From positions 1 through 64,000 of the forward strand of contig NW_027469331.1 of NCBI RefSeq assembly GCF_051020765.1: a stretch of DNA of 64,000 nucleotides, given 5' to 3'. Shown here one piece after another: positions 31,920 to 45,810 of the stretch (position 1 is its first letter; each line of letters starts with the position of its first letter). The translations under genes and the position numbers were made by a program. A model generated the notes under the pieces. That model was not told the origin of the DNA, did not search any database, and saw only the letters and a list, made by a program, of their open reading frames with translations. Source of the DNA: Lasioglossum baleicum (Eukaryota; Arthropoda; Insecta; Hymenoptera; Halictidae).

Positions 31920-34380
31920 TCGGCAAGCACGATCACGATTTATTCGAGCTTATGTCAGATTCGACGATTCTTCGTTTCAGAAGTGTATTTCTGTGTGGAA
32001 TCGCTGTTTCGCGCGCTAGATCAGTGCATTTGCATGCAAATACGCGAAATTGGCACGAAAACTCCGATTCGGCAAGCACGATCACGATTTATTCGAGCTT
32101 ATGTCACATTCGACGATTCTTCGTTTGAGAAGTGTATTTCTGTGCGGAATCGCTGTTTCGCGCGCTAGATCAGTGCATTTGCATGCAAGTATGAGTAATT
32201 GGAATCGAAACTCCGACCCGGCAATCACGACCACGATTTATTCGAGCTTATGTCAGATTCGACGATTCTTCGTTTCAGAAGTGTATTTCTGTGCGGAATC
32301 GCTGTCTCGCGTGCTATATCAGTGCATTTGCATGCAAGTATGACAAATTGGAATAGAAACTCCGACCCGGCAAGTACGATCACTATTTATTCGAGCCTAT
32401 GTCAGATTCGACGATTCTTCGTTTCAGAAGTGTATTTCTGTGCGGAATCGCTGTTTCGCGTGCTAGATCAGTATATTTGTATGCAGATATGCGAAATTGG
32501 CACGGAAAGTCCGATTTGGCAAGCAAGATCACGATTTATTCGAGCTTATGTCAGATTCGACGATTCTTCGTTTCAGAAGTGTATTTCTGTGTGGAATCGC
32601 TGTTTCGCGCGCTAGATCAGTGCATTTGCATGCAAATATGCGAAATTGGCACGAAAACTCCGATTCGGCAAGCACGATCACGATTTATTCGAGCTTATGT
32701 CAGATTCGACGATTCTTCGTTTGAGAAGTGTATTTCTGTGCGAATCGCTGTTTCGCGCGCTAGATCAGTGCATTTGCATGCAAGTATGAGTAATTGGAAT
32801 CGAAACTCCGACCCGGCAATCACGATCACGATTTATTCGAGCTTATGTCAGATTCGACGATTCTTCGTTTCAGAAGTGTATTTCTGTGCGGAATCGCTGT
32901 TTCGCGTGCTATATCAGTGCATTTGCATGCAAGTATGCGAAATTGGCACGGAAACTCCGATTCGGCAAGCACGACCACGATTCATTCGAGCTTATGTCAG
33001 ATTCGACGATTCTTCGTTTCAGAAGTGTATTTCTGTGCGGAATCGCTGTTTCGCGTGCTATATCAGTGCATTTGCATGCAAGTATGCGAAATTGGAATAG
33101 AAACTCCGACCCGGCAAGCACGATCACAATTTATTCGAGCTTATGTCAGACTCGACGATTCTTCGTTTAAGAAGTGTATTTCTGTGCGGAATCGCTGTTT
33201 CGCGCGCTAGATCAGTGCATTTGCATGCAAATATGCGAAATTGGCACGAAAACTCCGATTCGGCAAGCACGATCACGATTTATTCGAGCTTATGTCAGAT
33301 TCGACGATTCTTCGTTTCAGAAGTGTATTTCTGTGCGGAATCGCCGTTTAGCGTGCTAGGTCAGTGCATTTGTATGCAAATATGCGAAATTGGAACGAAA
33401 ACTCCGATTCGGCAAGCACGATCATGATTTATTCGAGCTTATGTCAGATTCGACGATTCTTCGTTTCAGAAGTGTATTTCTGTGCGGAATCGCTGTTTCG
33501 CGTGCTATATCAGTGCATTTGCATGCAAGTATGCGAAATTGGCACGGAAACTCCGATTCGGAAAGCACGACCACGATTTATTCGAGCTTATGTCAGATTC
33601 GACGATTCTTCGTTTCAGAAGTGTATTTCTGTGCGGAATCGCTGTCTCGCGTGCTATATCAGTGCATTTGCATGCAAGTATGCGAAATTGGAATAGAAAC
33701 TCCGACCCGGCAAGTAGGATCACAATTTATTCGAGCCTATGTCAGATTCGACGATTTTTCGTTTCAGAAGTGTATTTCTGTGCGGAATCGCTGTTTCGCG
33801 TGCTAGATCAGTATATTTGTATGCAGATATGCGAAATTGGCACGGCAACTCCGATTTGGCAAGCACGATCACGATTTATTCGAGCTTATGTCAGATTCGA
33901 CGATTCTTCGTTTCAGAAGTGTATTTCTGTGCGGAATCGCTGTTTAGCGTGCTAGATCAGTGCATTTGTATGCAAATATGCGAAATTGGCACGAAAACTC
34001 CGATTCGGCAAGCACGATCACGATTTATTCGAGCTTATGTCAGATTCGACGATTCTTCGTTTCAGAAGTGTATTTCTGTGTGGAATCGCTGTTTCGCTCG
34101 CTAGATCAGTGCATTTGCATGCAAATACGGGAAATTGGCACGAAAACTCCGATTCGGCAAGCACGATCACGATTTATTCGAGCTTATGTCACATTCGACG
34201 ATTCTTCGTTTGAGAAGTGTATTTCTGTGCGGAATCGCTGTTTCGCGCGCTAGATCAGTGCATTTGCATGCAAGTATGAGTAATTGGAATCGAAACTCCG
34301 ACCCGGCAATCACGACCACGATTTATTCGAGCTTATGTCAGATTCGACGATTCTTCGTTTCAGAAGTGTATTTCTGTGCG
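31920..34380. repeat. HOR D, dispersed older copy (~16.5 monomers)
   Basis: Matches 39,661-42,121 at offset 7,741 and, in its right part, 43.56 kb onward at offset 9,826. It includes the GTGCGAATCG single-base deletion near 32,741 that is otherwise seen only in D copies at 40,482 and 42,567. Differences such as CAAGCAAGATCACG near 32,524 show it has diverged more than the tandem D copies. Confidence 0.78.
32028..32041. promoter_or_regulatory. 14-bp palindrome ATTTGCATGCAAAT, right-domain example
   Basis: Same perfect palindrome in the right domain, here followed by ACGCG. It recurs in the D and E higher-order units wherever the GCATGCAAAT start variant is used, so the element is present in both domains despite their separate homogenisation. 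Confidence 0.6.
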
Positions 34381-36745
34381 GAATCGCTGTTTCGCGCGCT
34401 AGATCAGTGCATTTGCATGCAAGTATGAGTAATTGGAATCGAAACTCCGACCCGGCAATCACGATCACGATTTATTCGAGCTTATGTCAGATTCGACGAT
34501 TCTTCGTTTCAGAAGTGTATTTCTGTGCGGAATCGCTGTTTCGCGTGCTATATCAGTGCATTTGCATGCAAGTATGCGAAATTGGCACGGAAACTCCGAT
34601 TCGGCAAGCACGACCACGATTCATTCGAGCTTATGTCTGTTTCGACATTCTTCGTTTCAGAAGTGTATTTCTGTGCGGAATCGCTGTTTCGCGCGCTAGA
34701 TCAGTGCGTTTGCATGCAAGTATGCGAAATTGGAATCGAAACTCCGACCCGGCAAGCACGACCACGATTCATTCGAGCTTATGTCAGATTCGACGATTCT
34801 TCGTTTGAGAAGTGTATTTCTGTGCGGAATCGCTGTTTCGCGTGCTATATCAGTGCATTTGCATGCAAGTATGCGAAATTGGATTAGAAAATCCGACCCG
34901 GCAAGCACGATCACCATTTATTCGAGCCTATGTCTGTTTCGACATTCTTCGTTTCAGAAGTGTATTTCTGTGCGGAATCGCCGTTTCGCGCGCTGGATCA
35001 GTGCGTTTGCATGCAAGTATGAGAAATTGGAATCGAAACTCCGACCCGGCAATCACGATCACGATTTATTCGAGCTTATGTCAGATTCGACGATTCTTCG
35101 TTTCAGAAGTGTATTTCTGTGCGGAATCGCTGTTTCGCGTGCTATATCAGTGCATTTGCATGCAAGTATGCGAAATTGGAATAGAAAATCCGACCCGGCA
35201 AGCACGATCACCATTTATTCGAGCCTATGTCTGTTTCGACATTCTTCGTTTCAGAAGTGTATTTCTGTGCGGAATCGCCGTTTCGCGCGCTGGATCAGTG
35301 CGTTTGCATGCAAGTATGAGAAATTGGAATCGAAACTCCGACCCGGCAATCACGACCACGATTTATTCGAGCTTATGTCAGATTCGACGATTCTTCGTTT
35401 CAGAAGTGTATTTCTGTGCGGAATCGCTGTTTCGCGTGCTATATCAGTGCATTTCCATGCAAGTATGCAAAATTGGCACGGAAACTCCGATTCGGCAAGC
35501 ACGATCACGATTTATTCGAGCTTATGTCAGATTCGACGATTCTTCGTTTCAGAAGTGTATTTCTGTGTGGAATCGCTGTTTCGCGCGCTAGATCAGTGCA
35601 TTTGCATGCAAATACGCGAAATTGGCACGAAAACTCCGATTCGGCAAGCACGATCACGATTTATTCGAGCTTATGTCACATTCGACGATTCTTCGTTTGA
35701 GAAGTGTATTTCTGTGCGGAATCGCTGTCTCGCGTGCTATATCAGTGCATTTGCATGCAAGTATGACAAATTGGAATAGAAACTCCGACCCGGCAAGTAC
35801 GATCACTATTTATTCGAGCCTATGTCAGATTCGACGATTCTTCGTTTCAGAAGTGGATTTCTGTGCGGAATCGCTGTTTCGCGTGCTAGATCAGTATATT
35901 TGTATGCACATATGCGAAATTGGCACGGAAAGTCCGATTTGGCAAGCACGATCACGATTTATTCGAGCTTATGTCAGATTCGACGATTCTTCGTTTCAGA
36001 AGTGTATTTCTGTGTGGAATCGCTGTTTCGCGCGCTAGATCAGTGCATTTGCATGCAAATATGCGAAATTGGCACGAAAACGCCGATTCGGCAAGCACGA
36101 TCACGATTTATTCGAGCTTATGTCAGATTCGACGATTCTTCGTTTGAGAAGTGTATTTCTGTGCGGAATCGCTGTTTCGCGCGCTAGATCAGTGCATTTG
36201 CATGCAAGTATGAGTAATTGGAATCGAAACTCCGACCCGGCAATCACGATCACGATTTATTCGAGCTTATGTCAGATTCGACGATTCTTCGTTTCAGAAG
36301 TGTATTTCTGTGCGGAATCGCTGTTTCGCGTGCTATATCAGTGCATTTGCATGCAAGTATGCGAAATTGGCACGGAAACTCCGATTCGGCAAGCACGACC
36401 ACGATTCATTCGAGCTTATGTCTGTTTCGACATTCTTCGTTTCAGAAGTGTATTTCTGTGCGGAATCGCTGTTTCGCGCGCTAGATCAGTGCGTTTGCAT
36501 GCAAGTATGCGAAATTGGAATCGAAACTCAGACCCGGCAATCACGATCACGATTTATTCGAGCTTATGTCAGATTCGACGATTCTTCGTTTCAGAAGTGT
36601 ATTTCTGTGCGGAATCGCTGTTTCGCGTGCTATATCAGTGCATTTGCATGCAAGTATGCGAAATTGGAATAGAAACTCCGACCCGGCAAGCACGATCACA
36701 ATTTATTCGAGCTTATGTCAGACTCGACGATTCTTCGTTTGAGAA
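34381..36745. repeat. Mosaic of E-like and D-like blocks
   Basis: Different parts match different places at different offsets: up to about 35,390 it matches 44.2-45.2 kb (offset 9,826), about 35,416-36,050 matches 46,730-47,364 (offset 11,314), and from about 36,420 it matches 50.56 kb onward (offset 14,141). Each switch keeps monomer phase. Four 148-bp deletion monomers are included (near 34,636, 34,932, 35,230 and 36,420). No gene is present. Confidence 0.7.
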
Positions 36746-37937
36746 GTGTATTTCTGTGCGGAATCGCTGTTTCGCGCGCTAGATCAGTGCATTTGCATGC
36801 AAATATGCGAAATTGGCACGAAAACTCCGATTCGGCAAGCACGATCACGATTTATTCGAGCTTATGTCAGATTCGACGATTCTTCGTTTCAGAAGTGTAT
36901 TTCTGTGCGGAATCGCCGTTTAGCGTGCTAGATCAGTGCATTTGTATGCAAATATGCGAAATTGGAACGAAAACTCCGATTCGGCAAGCACGATCACGAT
37001 TTATTCGAGCTTATGTCAGATTCGACGATTCTTCGTTTCAGAAGTGTATTTCTGTGCGGAATCGCTGTTTCGCGTGCTATATCAGTGCATTTGCATGCAA
37101 GTATGCGAAATTGGCACGGAAACTCCGATTCGGAAAGCACGACCACGATTTATTCGAGCTTATGTCAGATTCGACGATTCTTCCTTTCAGAAGTGTATTT
37201 CTGTGCGGAATCGCTGTCTCGCGTGCTATATCAGTGCATTTGCATGCAAGTATGCGAAATTGGAATAGAAACTCTGACCCGGCAAGTAGGATCACAATTT
37301 ATTCGAGCCTATGTCAGATTCGACGATTCTTCGTTTCAGAAGTGTATTTCTGTGCGGAATCGCTGTTTCGCGCGCTAGATCAGTGCATTTGCATGCAAAT
37401 ATGCGAAATTGGCACGAAAACTCCGATTCGGCAAGCACGATCACGATTTATTCGAGCTTATGTCAGATTCGACGATTCTTCGTTTCAGAAGTGTATTTCT
37501 GTGCGGAATCGCCGTTTAGCGTGCTAGATCAGTGCATTTGTATGCAAATATGCGAAATTGGAACGAAAACTCCGATTCGGCAAGCACGATCACGATTTAT
37601 TCGAGCTTATGTCAGATTCGACGATTCTTCGTTTCAGAAGTGTATTTCTGTGCGGAATCGCTGTTTCGCGTGCTATATCAGTGCATTTGCATGCAAGTAT
37701 GCGAAATTGGCACGGAAACTCCGATTCGGAAAGCACGACCACGATTTATTCGAGCTTATGTCAGATTCGACGATTCTTCGTTTCAGAAGTGTATTTCTGT
37801 GCGGAATCGCTGTCTCGCGTGCTATATCAGTGCATTTGCATGCAAGTATGCGAAATTGGAATAGAAACTCTGACCCGGCAAGTAGGATCACAATTTATTC
37901 GAGCCTATGTCAGATTCGACGATTCTTCGTTTCAGAA
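36746..37937. repeat. Second four-monomer (596-bp) tandem duplication
   Basis: 36,746-37,341 is repeated at 37,342-37,937 (4 x 149 bp), with identity extending to 37,959. The left copy has a private CTTCCTTTCAG near 37,183 where the right copy has CTTCGTTTCAG. The block includes the unusual GATTCGGAAAGCACG variant in both copies. It is independent of the 596-bp duplication at 24.0-25.2 kb because the monomer subtypes differ. Confidence 0.8.
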
Positions 37938-38082
37938 GTGTATTTCTGTGCGGAATCGCTGTTTAGCGTGCTAGATCAGTGCATTTGTATGCAAATATGC
38001 GAAATTGGCACGAAAACTCCGATTCGGCAAGCACGATCACGATTTATTCGAGCTTATGTCAGATTCGACGATTCTTCGTTTC

Positions 38083-39235
38083 AGAAGTGTATTTCTGTGC
38101 GGAATCGCTGTCTCGCGTGCTATATCAGTGCATTTGCATGCAAGTATGCGAAATTGGAATAGAAACTCCGACCCGGCAAGTACGATCACAATTTATTCGA
38201 GCCTATGTCAGATTCGACGATTCTTCGTTTCAGAAGTGTATTTCTGTGCGGAATCGCTGTTTCGCGTGCTATATCAGTGCATTTGCATGCAAGTATGCGA
38301 AATTGGAATAGAAAATCCGACCCGGCAAGCACGATCACGATTTATTCGAGCCTATGTCTGTTTCGACATTCTTCGTTTCAGAAGTGTATTTCTGTGCGGA
38401 ATCGCCGTTTCGCGCGCTGGATCAGTGCGTTTGCATGCAAGTATGAGAAATTGGAATCGAAACTCCGACCCGGCAATCACGATCACGATTTATTCGAGCT
38501 TATGTCAGATTCGACGATTCTTCGTTTCAGAAGTGTATTTCTGTGCGGAATCGCTGTTTCGCGCGCTAGATCAGTGCATTTGCATGCAAGTATGCGAAAT
38601 TGGAATAGAAAATCCGACCCGGCAAGCACGATCACAATTTATTCGAGCCTATGTCAGATTCGACGATTCTTCGTTTCAGAAGTGTATTTCTGTGCGGAAT
38701 CGCTGTTTCGCGGGCTATATCAGTGCATTTGCATGCAAGTATGCGAAATTGGCACGGAAACTCCGATTCGGCAAGCACGACCACGATTCATTCGAGCTTA
38801 TGTCAGATTCGACGATTCTTCGTTTCAGAAGTGTATTTCTGTGCGGAATCGCTGTTTCGCGTGCTATATCAGTGCATTTGCATGCAAGTATGCGAAATTG
38901 GCACGGAAAGTCCGATTTGGCAAGCACGATCACGATTTATTCGAGTCTATGTCTGTTTCGACATTCTTCGTTTCAGAAGTGTATTTCTGTGCGGAATCGC
39001 TGTTTCACGCGCTAGATCAGTGCATTTGCATGCAAGTATGAGAAATTGGAATCAAAACTCCGACCCGGCAATCACGATCACGATTTATTCGAGCTTATGT
39101 CAGATTCGACGATTCTTCGTTTCAGCAGTGTATTTCTGTGCGGAATCGCTGTTTCGCGTGCTATATCAGTGCATTTCCATGCAAGTATGCAAAATTGGCA
39201 CGGAAACTCCGATTCGGCAAGCACGACCACGATTC
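38083..39235. repeat. Block F copy 2
   Basis: Matches copy 1 at offset 7,443 and copy 3 at offset 7,592 (to about 39,235/46,827). Private changes include TTTCGCGGGCTATATC near 38,712, GAGTCTATGTC near 38,944 and GGAATCAAAACTCC near 39,053. Two 148-bp deletion monomers lie near 38,355 and 38,951. Confidence 0.75.
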
Positions 39236-39414
39236 ATTCGAGCTTATGTCAGATTCGACGATTCTTCGTTTCAGAAGTGTATTTCTGTGCGGAATCGCTG
39301 TTTCGCGCGCTAGATCAGTGCATTTGCATGCAAGTATGCGAAATTGGAATAGAAACTCCGACCCGGCAAGCACGATCACAATTTATTCGAGCCTATGTCA
39401 GATTCGACGTTTCT

Positions 39415-41499
39415 TCGTTTCAGAAGTGTATTTCTGTGCGGAATCGCTGTTTCGCGTGCTAGATCAGTATATTTGTATGCAGATGTGCGAAATTGGCACG
39501 GCAACTCCGATTTGGCAAGCACGATCACGATTTATTCGAGCTTATGTCAGATTCGACGATTCTTCGTTTCAGAAGTGGATTTCTGTGCGGAATCGCTGTT
39601 TAGCGTGCTAGATCAGTGCATTTGTATGCAAATATGCGAAATTGGCACGAAAACTCCGATTCGGCAAGCACGATCACGATTTATTCGAGCTTATGTCAGA
39701 TTCGACGATTCTTCGTTTCAGAAGTGTATTTCTGTGTGGAATCGCTGTTTCGCGCGCTAGATCAGTGCATTTGCATGCAAATACGCGAAATTGGCACGAA
39801 AACTCCGATTCGGCAAGCACGATCACGATTTATTCGAGCTTATGTCACATTCGACGATTCTTCGTTTGAGAAGTGTATTTCTGTGCGGAATCGCTGTTTC
39901 GCGCGCTAGATCAGTGCATTTGCATGCAAGTATGAGTAATTGGAATCGAAACTCCGACCCGGCAATCACGACCACGATTTATTCGAGCTTATGTCAGATT
40001 CGACGATTCTTCGTTTCAGAAGTGTATTTCTGTGCGGAATCGCTGTCTCGCGTGCTATATCAGTGCATTTGCATGCAAGTATGACAAATTGGAATAGAAA
40101 CTCCGACCCGGCAAGTACGATCACTATTTATTCGAGCCTATGTCAGATTCGACGATTCTTCGTTTCAGAAGTGTATTTCTGTGCGGAATCGCTGTTTCGC
40201 GTGCTAGATCAGTATATTTGTATGCAGATATGCGAAATTGGCACGGAAAGTCCGATTTGGCAAGCACGATCACGATTTATTCGAGCTTATGTCAGATTCG
40301 ACGATTCTTCGTTTCAGAAGTGTATTTCTGTGTGGAATCGCTGTTTCGCGCGCTAGATCAGTGCATTTGCATGCAAATATGCGAAATTGGCACGAAAACT
40401 CCGATTCGGCAAGCACGATCACGATTTATTCGAGCTTATGTCAGATTCGACGATTCTTCGTTCGAGAAGTGTATTTCTGTGCGAATCGCTGTTTCGCGCG
40501 CTAGATCAGTGCATTTGCATGCAAGTATGAGTAATTGGAATCGAAACTCCGACCCGGCAATCACGATCACGATTTATTCGAGCTTATGTCAGATTCGACG
40601 ATTCTTCGTTTCAGAAGTTTATTTCTGTGCGGAATCGCTGTTTCGCGTGCTATATCAGTGCATTTGCATGCAAGTATGCGAAATTGGCACGGAAACTCCG
40701 ATTCGGCAAGCACGACCACGATTCATTCGAGCTTATGTCAGATTCGACGATTCTTCGTTTCAGAAGTGTATTTCTGTGCGGAATCGCTGTTTCGCGTGCT
40801 ATATCAGTGCATTTGCATGCAAGTATGCGAAATTGGAATAGAAACTCCGACCCGGCAAGCACGATCACAATTTATTCGAGCTTATGTCAGACTCGACGAT
40901 TCTTCGTTTAAGAAGTGTATTTCTGTGCGGAATCGCTGTTTCGCGCGCTAGATCAGTGCATTTGCATGCAAATATGCGAAATTGGCACGAAAACTCCGAT
41001 TCGGCAAGCACGATCACGATTTATTCGAGCTTATGTCAGATTCGACGATTCTTCGTTTCAGAAGTGTATTTCTGTGCGGAATCGCCGTTTAGCGTGCTAG
41101 ATCAGTGCATTTGTATGCAAATATGCGAAATTGGAACGAAAACTCCGATTCGGCAAGCACGATCATGATTTATTCGAGCTTATGTCAGATTCGACGATTC
41201 TTCGTTTCAGAAGTGTATTTCTGTGCGGAATCGCTGTTTCGCGTGCTATATCAGTGCATTTGCATGCAAGTATGCGAAATTGGCACGGAAACTCCGATTC
41301 GGAAAGCACGACCACGATTTATTCGAGCTTATGTCAGATTCGACGATTCTTCGTTTCAGAAGTGTATTTCTGAGCGGAATCGCTGTCTCGCGTGCTATAT
41401 CAGTGCATTTGCATGCAAGTATGCGAAATTGGAATAGAAACTCCGACCCGGCAAGTAGGATCACAATTTATTCGAGCCTATGTCAGATTCGACGATTTT
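39415..41499. repeat. HOR D tandem copy 1 (14 monomers, 2,085 bp)
   Basis: Repeats in tandem at 41,500 with constant offset 2,085. The one base missing from 14 x 149 is the GTGCGAATCG deletion near 40,482, together with a TTCGTTCGAGAAG change just before it; both recur in copy 2. Private changes are GCAGATGTGCG near 39,485 and GAAGTGGATTTC near 39,578. Confidence 0.88.
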
Positions 41500-43584
41500 T
41501 CGTTTCAGAAGTGTATTTCTGTGCGGAATCGCTGTTTCGCGTGCTAGATCAGTATATTTGTATGCAGATATGCGAAATTGGCACGGCAACTCCGATTTGG
41601 CAAGCACGATCACGATTTATTCGAGCTTATGTCAGATTCGACGATTCTTCGTTTCAGAAGTGTATTTCTGTGCGGAATCGCTGTTTAGCGTGCTAGATCA
41701 GTGCATTTGTATGCAAATATGCGAAATTGGCACGAAAACTCCGATTCGGCAAGCACGATCACGATTTATTCGAGCTTATGTCAGATTCGACGATTCTTCG
41801 TTTCAGAAGTGTATTTCTGTGTGGAATCGCTGTTTCGCTCGCTAGATCAGTGCATTTGCATGCAAATACGCGAAATTGGCACGAAAACTCCGATTCGGCA
41901 AGCACGATCACGATTTATTCGAGCTTATGTCACATTCGACGATTCTTCGTTTGAGAAGTGTATTTCTGTGCGGAATCGCTGTTTCGCGCGCTAGATCAGT
42001 GCATTTGCATGCAAGTATGAGTAATTGGAATCGAAACTCCGACCCGGCAATCACGACCACGATTTATTCGAGCTTATGTCAGATTCGACGATTCTTCGTT
42101 TCAGAAGTGTATTTCTGTGCGGAATCGCTGTCTCGCGTGCTATATCAGTGCATTTGCATGCAAGTATGACAAATTGGAATAGAAACTCCGACCCGGCAAG
42201 TACGATCACTATTTATTCGAGCCTATGTCAGATTCGACGATTCTTCGTTTCAGAAGTGTATTTCTGTGCGGAATCGCTGTTTCGCGTGCTAGATCAGTAT
42301 ATTTGTATGCAGATATGCGAAATTGGCACGGAAAGTCCGATTTGGCAAGCACGATCACGATTTATTCGAGCTTATGTCAGATTCGACGATTCTTCGTTTC
42401 AGAAGTGTATTTCTGTGTGGAATCGCTGTTTCGCGCGCTAGATCAGTGCATTTGCATGCAAATATGCGAAATTGGCACGAAAACTCCGATTCGGCAAGCA
42501 CGATCACGATTTATTCGAGCTTATGTCAGATTCGACGATTCTTCGTTCGAGAAGTGTATTTCTGTGCGAATCGCTGTTTCGCGCGCTAGATCAGTGCATT
42601 TGCATGCAAGTATGAGTAATTGGAATCGAAACTCCGACCCGGCAATCACGATCACGATTTATTCGAGCTTATGTCAGATTCGACGATTCTTCGTTTCAGA
42701 AGTTTATTTCTGTGCGGAATCGCTGTTTCGCGTGCTATATCAGTGCATTTGCATGCAAGTATGCGAAATTGGCACGGAAACTCCGATTCGGCAAGCACGA
42801 CCACGATTCATTCGAGCTTATGTCAGATTCGACGATTCTTCGTTTCAGAAGTGTATTTCTGTGCGGAATCGCTGTTTCGCGTGCTATATCAGTGCATTTG
42901 CATGCAAGTATGCGAAATTGGAATAGAAACTCCGACCCGGCAAGCACGATCACAATTTATTCGAGCTTATGTCAGACTCGACGATTCTTCGTTTAAGAAG
43001 TGTATTTCTGTGCGGAATCGCTGTTTCGCGCGCTAGATCAGTGCATTTGCATGCAAATATGCGAAATTGGCACGAAAACTCCGATTCGGCAAGCACGATC
43101 ACGATTTATTCGAGCTTATGTCAGATTCGACGATTCTTCGTTTCAGAAGTGTATTTCTGTGCGGAATCGCCGTTTAGCGTGCTAGATCAGTGCATTTGTA
43201 TGCAAATATGCGAAATTGGAACGAAAACTCCGATTCGGCAAGCACGATCATGATTTATTCGAGCTTATGTCAGATTCGACGATTCTTCGTTTCAGAAGTG
43301 TATTTCTGTGCGGAATCGCTGTTTCGCGTGCTATATCAGTGCATTTGCATGCAAGTATGCGAAATTGGCACGGAAACTCCGATTCGGAAAGCACGACCAC
43401 GATTTATTCGAGCTTATGTCAGATTCGACGATTCTTCGTTTCAGAAGTGTATTTCTGAGCGGAATCGCTGTCTCGCGTGCTATATCAGTGCATTTGCATG
43501 CAAGTATGCGAAATTGGAATAGAAACTCCGACCCGGCAAGTAGGATCACAATTTATTCGAGCCTATGTCAGATTCGACGATTTT
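41500..43584. repeat. HOR D tandem copy 2 (14 monomers, 2,085 bp)
   Basis: Tandem partner of 39,415-41,499, with the same diagnostic changes at +2,085: GTGCGAATCG near 42,567, GAAGTTTATTTC near 42,702 and TCTGAGCGGAATC near 41,371 and 43,456. Near-perfect agreement indicates a recent duplication. Confidence 0.88.
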
Positions 43585-44208
43585 TCGTTTCAGAAGTGTA
43601 TTTCTGTGCGGAATCGCTGTTTCGCGTGCTAGATCAGTATATTTGTATGCAGATATGCGAAATTGGCACGGCAACTCCGATTTGGCAAGCACGATCACGA
43701 TTTATTCGAGCTTATGTCAGATTCGACGATTCTTCGTTTCAGAAGTGTATTTCTGTGCGGAATCGCTGTTTAGCGTGCTAGATCAGTGCATTTGTATGCA
43801 AATATGCGAAATTGGCACGAAAACTCCGATTCGGCAAGCACGATCACGATTTATTCGAGCTTATGTCAGATTCGACGATTCTTCGTTTCAGAAGTGTATT
43901 TCTGTGTGGAATCGCTGTTTCGCTCGCTAGATCAGTGCATTTGCATGCAAATACGCGAAATTGGCACGAAAACTCCGATTCGGCAAGCACGATCACGATT
44001 TATTCGAGCTTATGTCACATTCGACGATTCTTCGTTTGAGAAGTGTATTTCTGTGCGGAATCGCTGTTTCGCGCGCTAGATCAGTGCATTTGCATGCAAG
44101 TATGAGTAATTGGAATCGAAACTCCGACCCGGCAATCACGACCACGATTTATTCGAGCTTATGTCAGATTCGACGATTCTTCGTTTCAGAAGTGTATTTC
44201 TGTGCGGA
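43585..44208. repeat. HOR D partial third copy (~4 monomers)
   Basis: Continues the 2,085-bp periodicity until about 44,208, where copy 2 has GTCTCGCGTGCTATATC and this copy has TTTCGCGCGCTAGATC and runs into E-type material. It marks an in-register junction between D and E families. Confidence 0.8.
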
Positions 44209-45810
44209 ATCGCTGTTTCGCGCGCTAGATCAGTGCATTTGCATGCAAGTATGAGTAATTGGAATCGAAACTCCGACCCGGCAATCACGATCACGATTTA
44301 TTCGAGCTTATGTCAGATTCGACGATTCTTCGTTTCAGAAGTGTATTTCTGTGCGGAATCGCTGTTTCGCGTGCTATATCAGTGCATTTGCATGCAAGTA
44401 TGCGAAATTGGCACGGAAACTCCGATTCGGCAAGCACGACCACGATTCATTCGAGCTTATGTCTGTTTCGACATTCTTCGTTTCAGAAGTGTATTTCTGT
44501 GCGGAATCGCTGTTTCGCGCGCTAGATCAGTGCGTTTGCATGCAAGTATGCGAAATTGGAATCGAAACTCCGACCCGGCAAGCACGACCACGATTCATTC
44601 GAGCTTATGTCAGATTCGACGATTCTTCGTTTCAGAAGTGTATTTCTGTGCGGAATCGCTGTTTCGCGTGCTATATCAGTGCATTTGCATGCAAGTATGC
44701 GAAATTGGATTAGAAAATCCGACCCGGCAAGCACGATCACCATTTATTCGAGCCTATGTCTGTTTCGACATTCTTCGTTTCAGAAGTGTATTTCTGTGCG
44801 GAATCGCCGTTTCGCGCGCTGGATCAGTGCGTTTGCATGCAAGTATGAGAAATTGGAATCGAAACTCCGACCCGGCAATCACGATCACGATTTATTCGAG
44901 CTTATGTCAGATTCGACGATCCTTCGTTTCAGAAGTGTATTTCTGTGCGGAATCGCTGTTTCGCGTGCTATATCAGTGCATTTGCATGCAAGTATGCGAA
45001 ATTGGAATAGAAAATCCGACCCGGCAAGCACGATCACCATTTATTCGAGCCTATGTCTGTTTCGACATTCTTCGTTTCAGAAGTGTATTTCTGTGCGGAA
45101 TCGCCGTTTCGCGCGCTGGATCAGTGCGTTTGCATGCAAGTATGAGAAATTGGAATCGAAACTCCGACCCGGCAATCACGATCACGATTTATTCGAGCTT
45201 ATGTCAGATTCGACGATTCTTCGTTTCGGAAGTGTATTTCTGTGCGGAATCGCTGTTTCGCGTGCTATATCAGTGCATTTGCATGCAAGTATGCGAAATT
45301 GGAATAGAAACTCCGACCCGGCAAGCACGATCACGATTTATTCGAGCTTATGTCAGATTCGACGATTCTTCGTTTCGGAAGTGTATTTCTGTGCGGAATC
45401 GCTGTTTCGCGTGCTATATCAGTGCATTTGCATGCAAGTATGCGAAATTGGAATAGAAACTCCGACCCGGCAAGCACGATCACAATTTATTCGAGCTTAT
45501 GTCAGATTCGACGATTCTTCGTTTGAGAAGTGTATTTCTGTGCGGAATCGCTGTTTCGCGCGCTAGATCAGTGCGTTTGCATGCAAGTATGCGAAATTGG
45601 AATCGAAACTCCGACCCGGCAAGCACGACCACGATTCATTCGAGCTTATGTCAGATTCGACGATTCTTCGTTTCAGAAGTGTATTTCTGTGCGGAATCGC
45701 TGTTTCGCGTGCTATATCAGTGCATTTGCATGCAAGTATGCGAAATTGGAATAGAAAATCCGACCCGGCAAGCACGATCACCATTTATTCGAGCCTATGT
45801 CTGTTTCGAC
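44209..45810. repeat. E-like segment rich in 148-bp monomers, with a one-monomer duplication
   Basis: Three 148-bp deletion monomers lie near 44,461, 44,758 and 45,056, and part of the block matches 34.4-35.2 kb at offset 9,826. Two neighbouring monomers share the private change TTTCGGAAGTG near 45,226 and 45,375, exactly 149 bp apart, which marks a single-monomer tandem duplication. Near 45,800 a hybrid GTCTGTTTCGACGATTC combines the substitutions of the deletion subtype with the full-length 3' part. The longest stop-free forward frame of the window (44,110-45,456) runs through here by chance. Confidence 0.72.

Noticed and set aside
44110..45456. 448-codon open frame on the + strand, and many other frames of 60-350 codons on both strands
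   Set aside because: The frames are the satellite read in rotating phase (149 and 148 bp are not multiples of three). Equivalent frames in neighbouring copies are cut by common variants, several overlapping frames are open at once, and there is no start context, domain or codon pattern.
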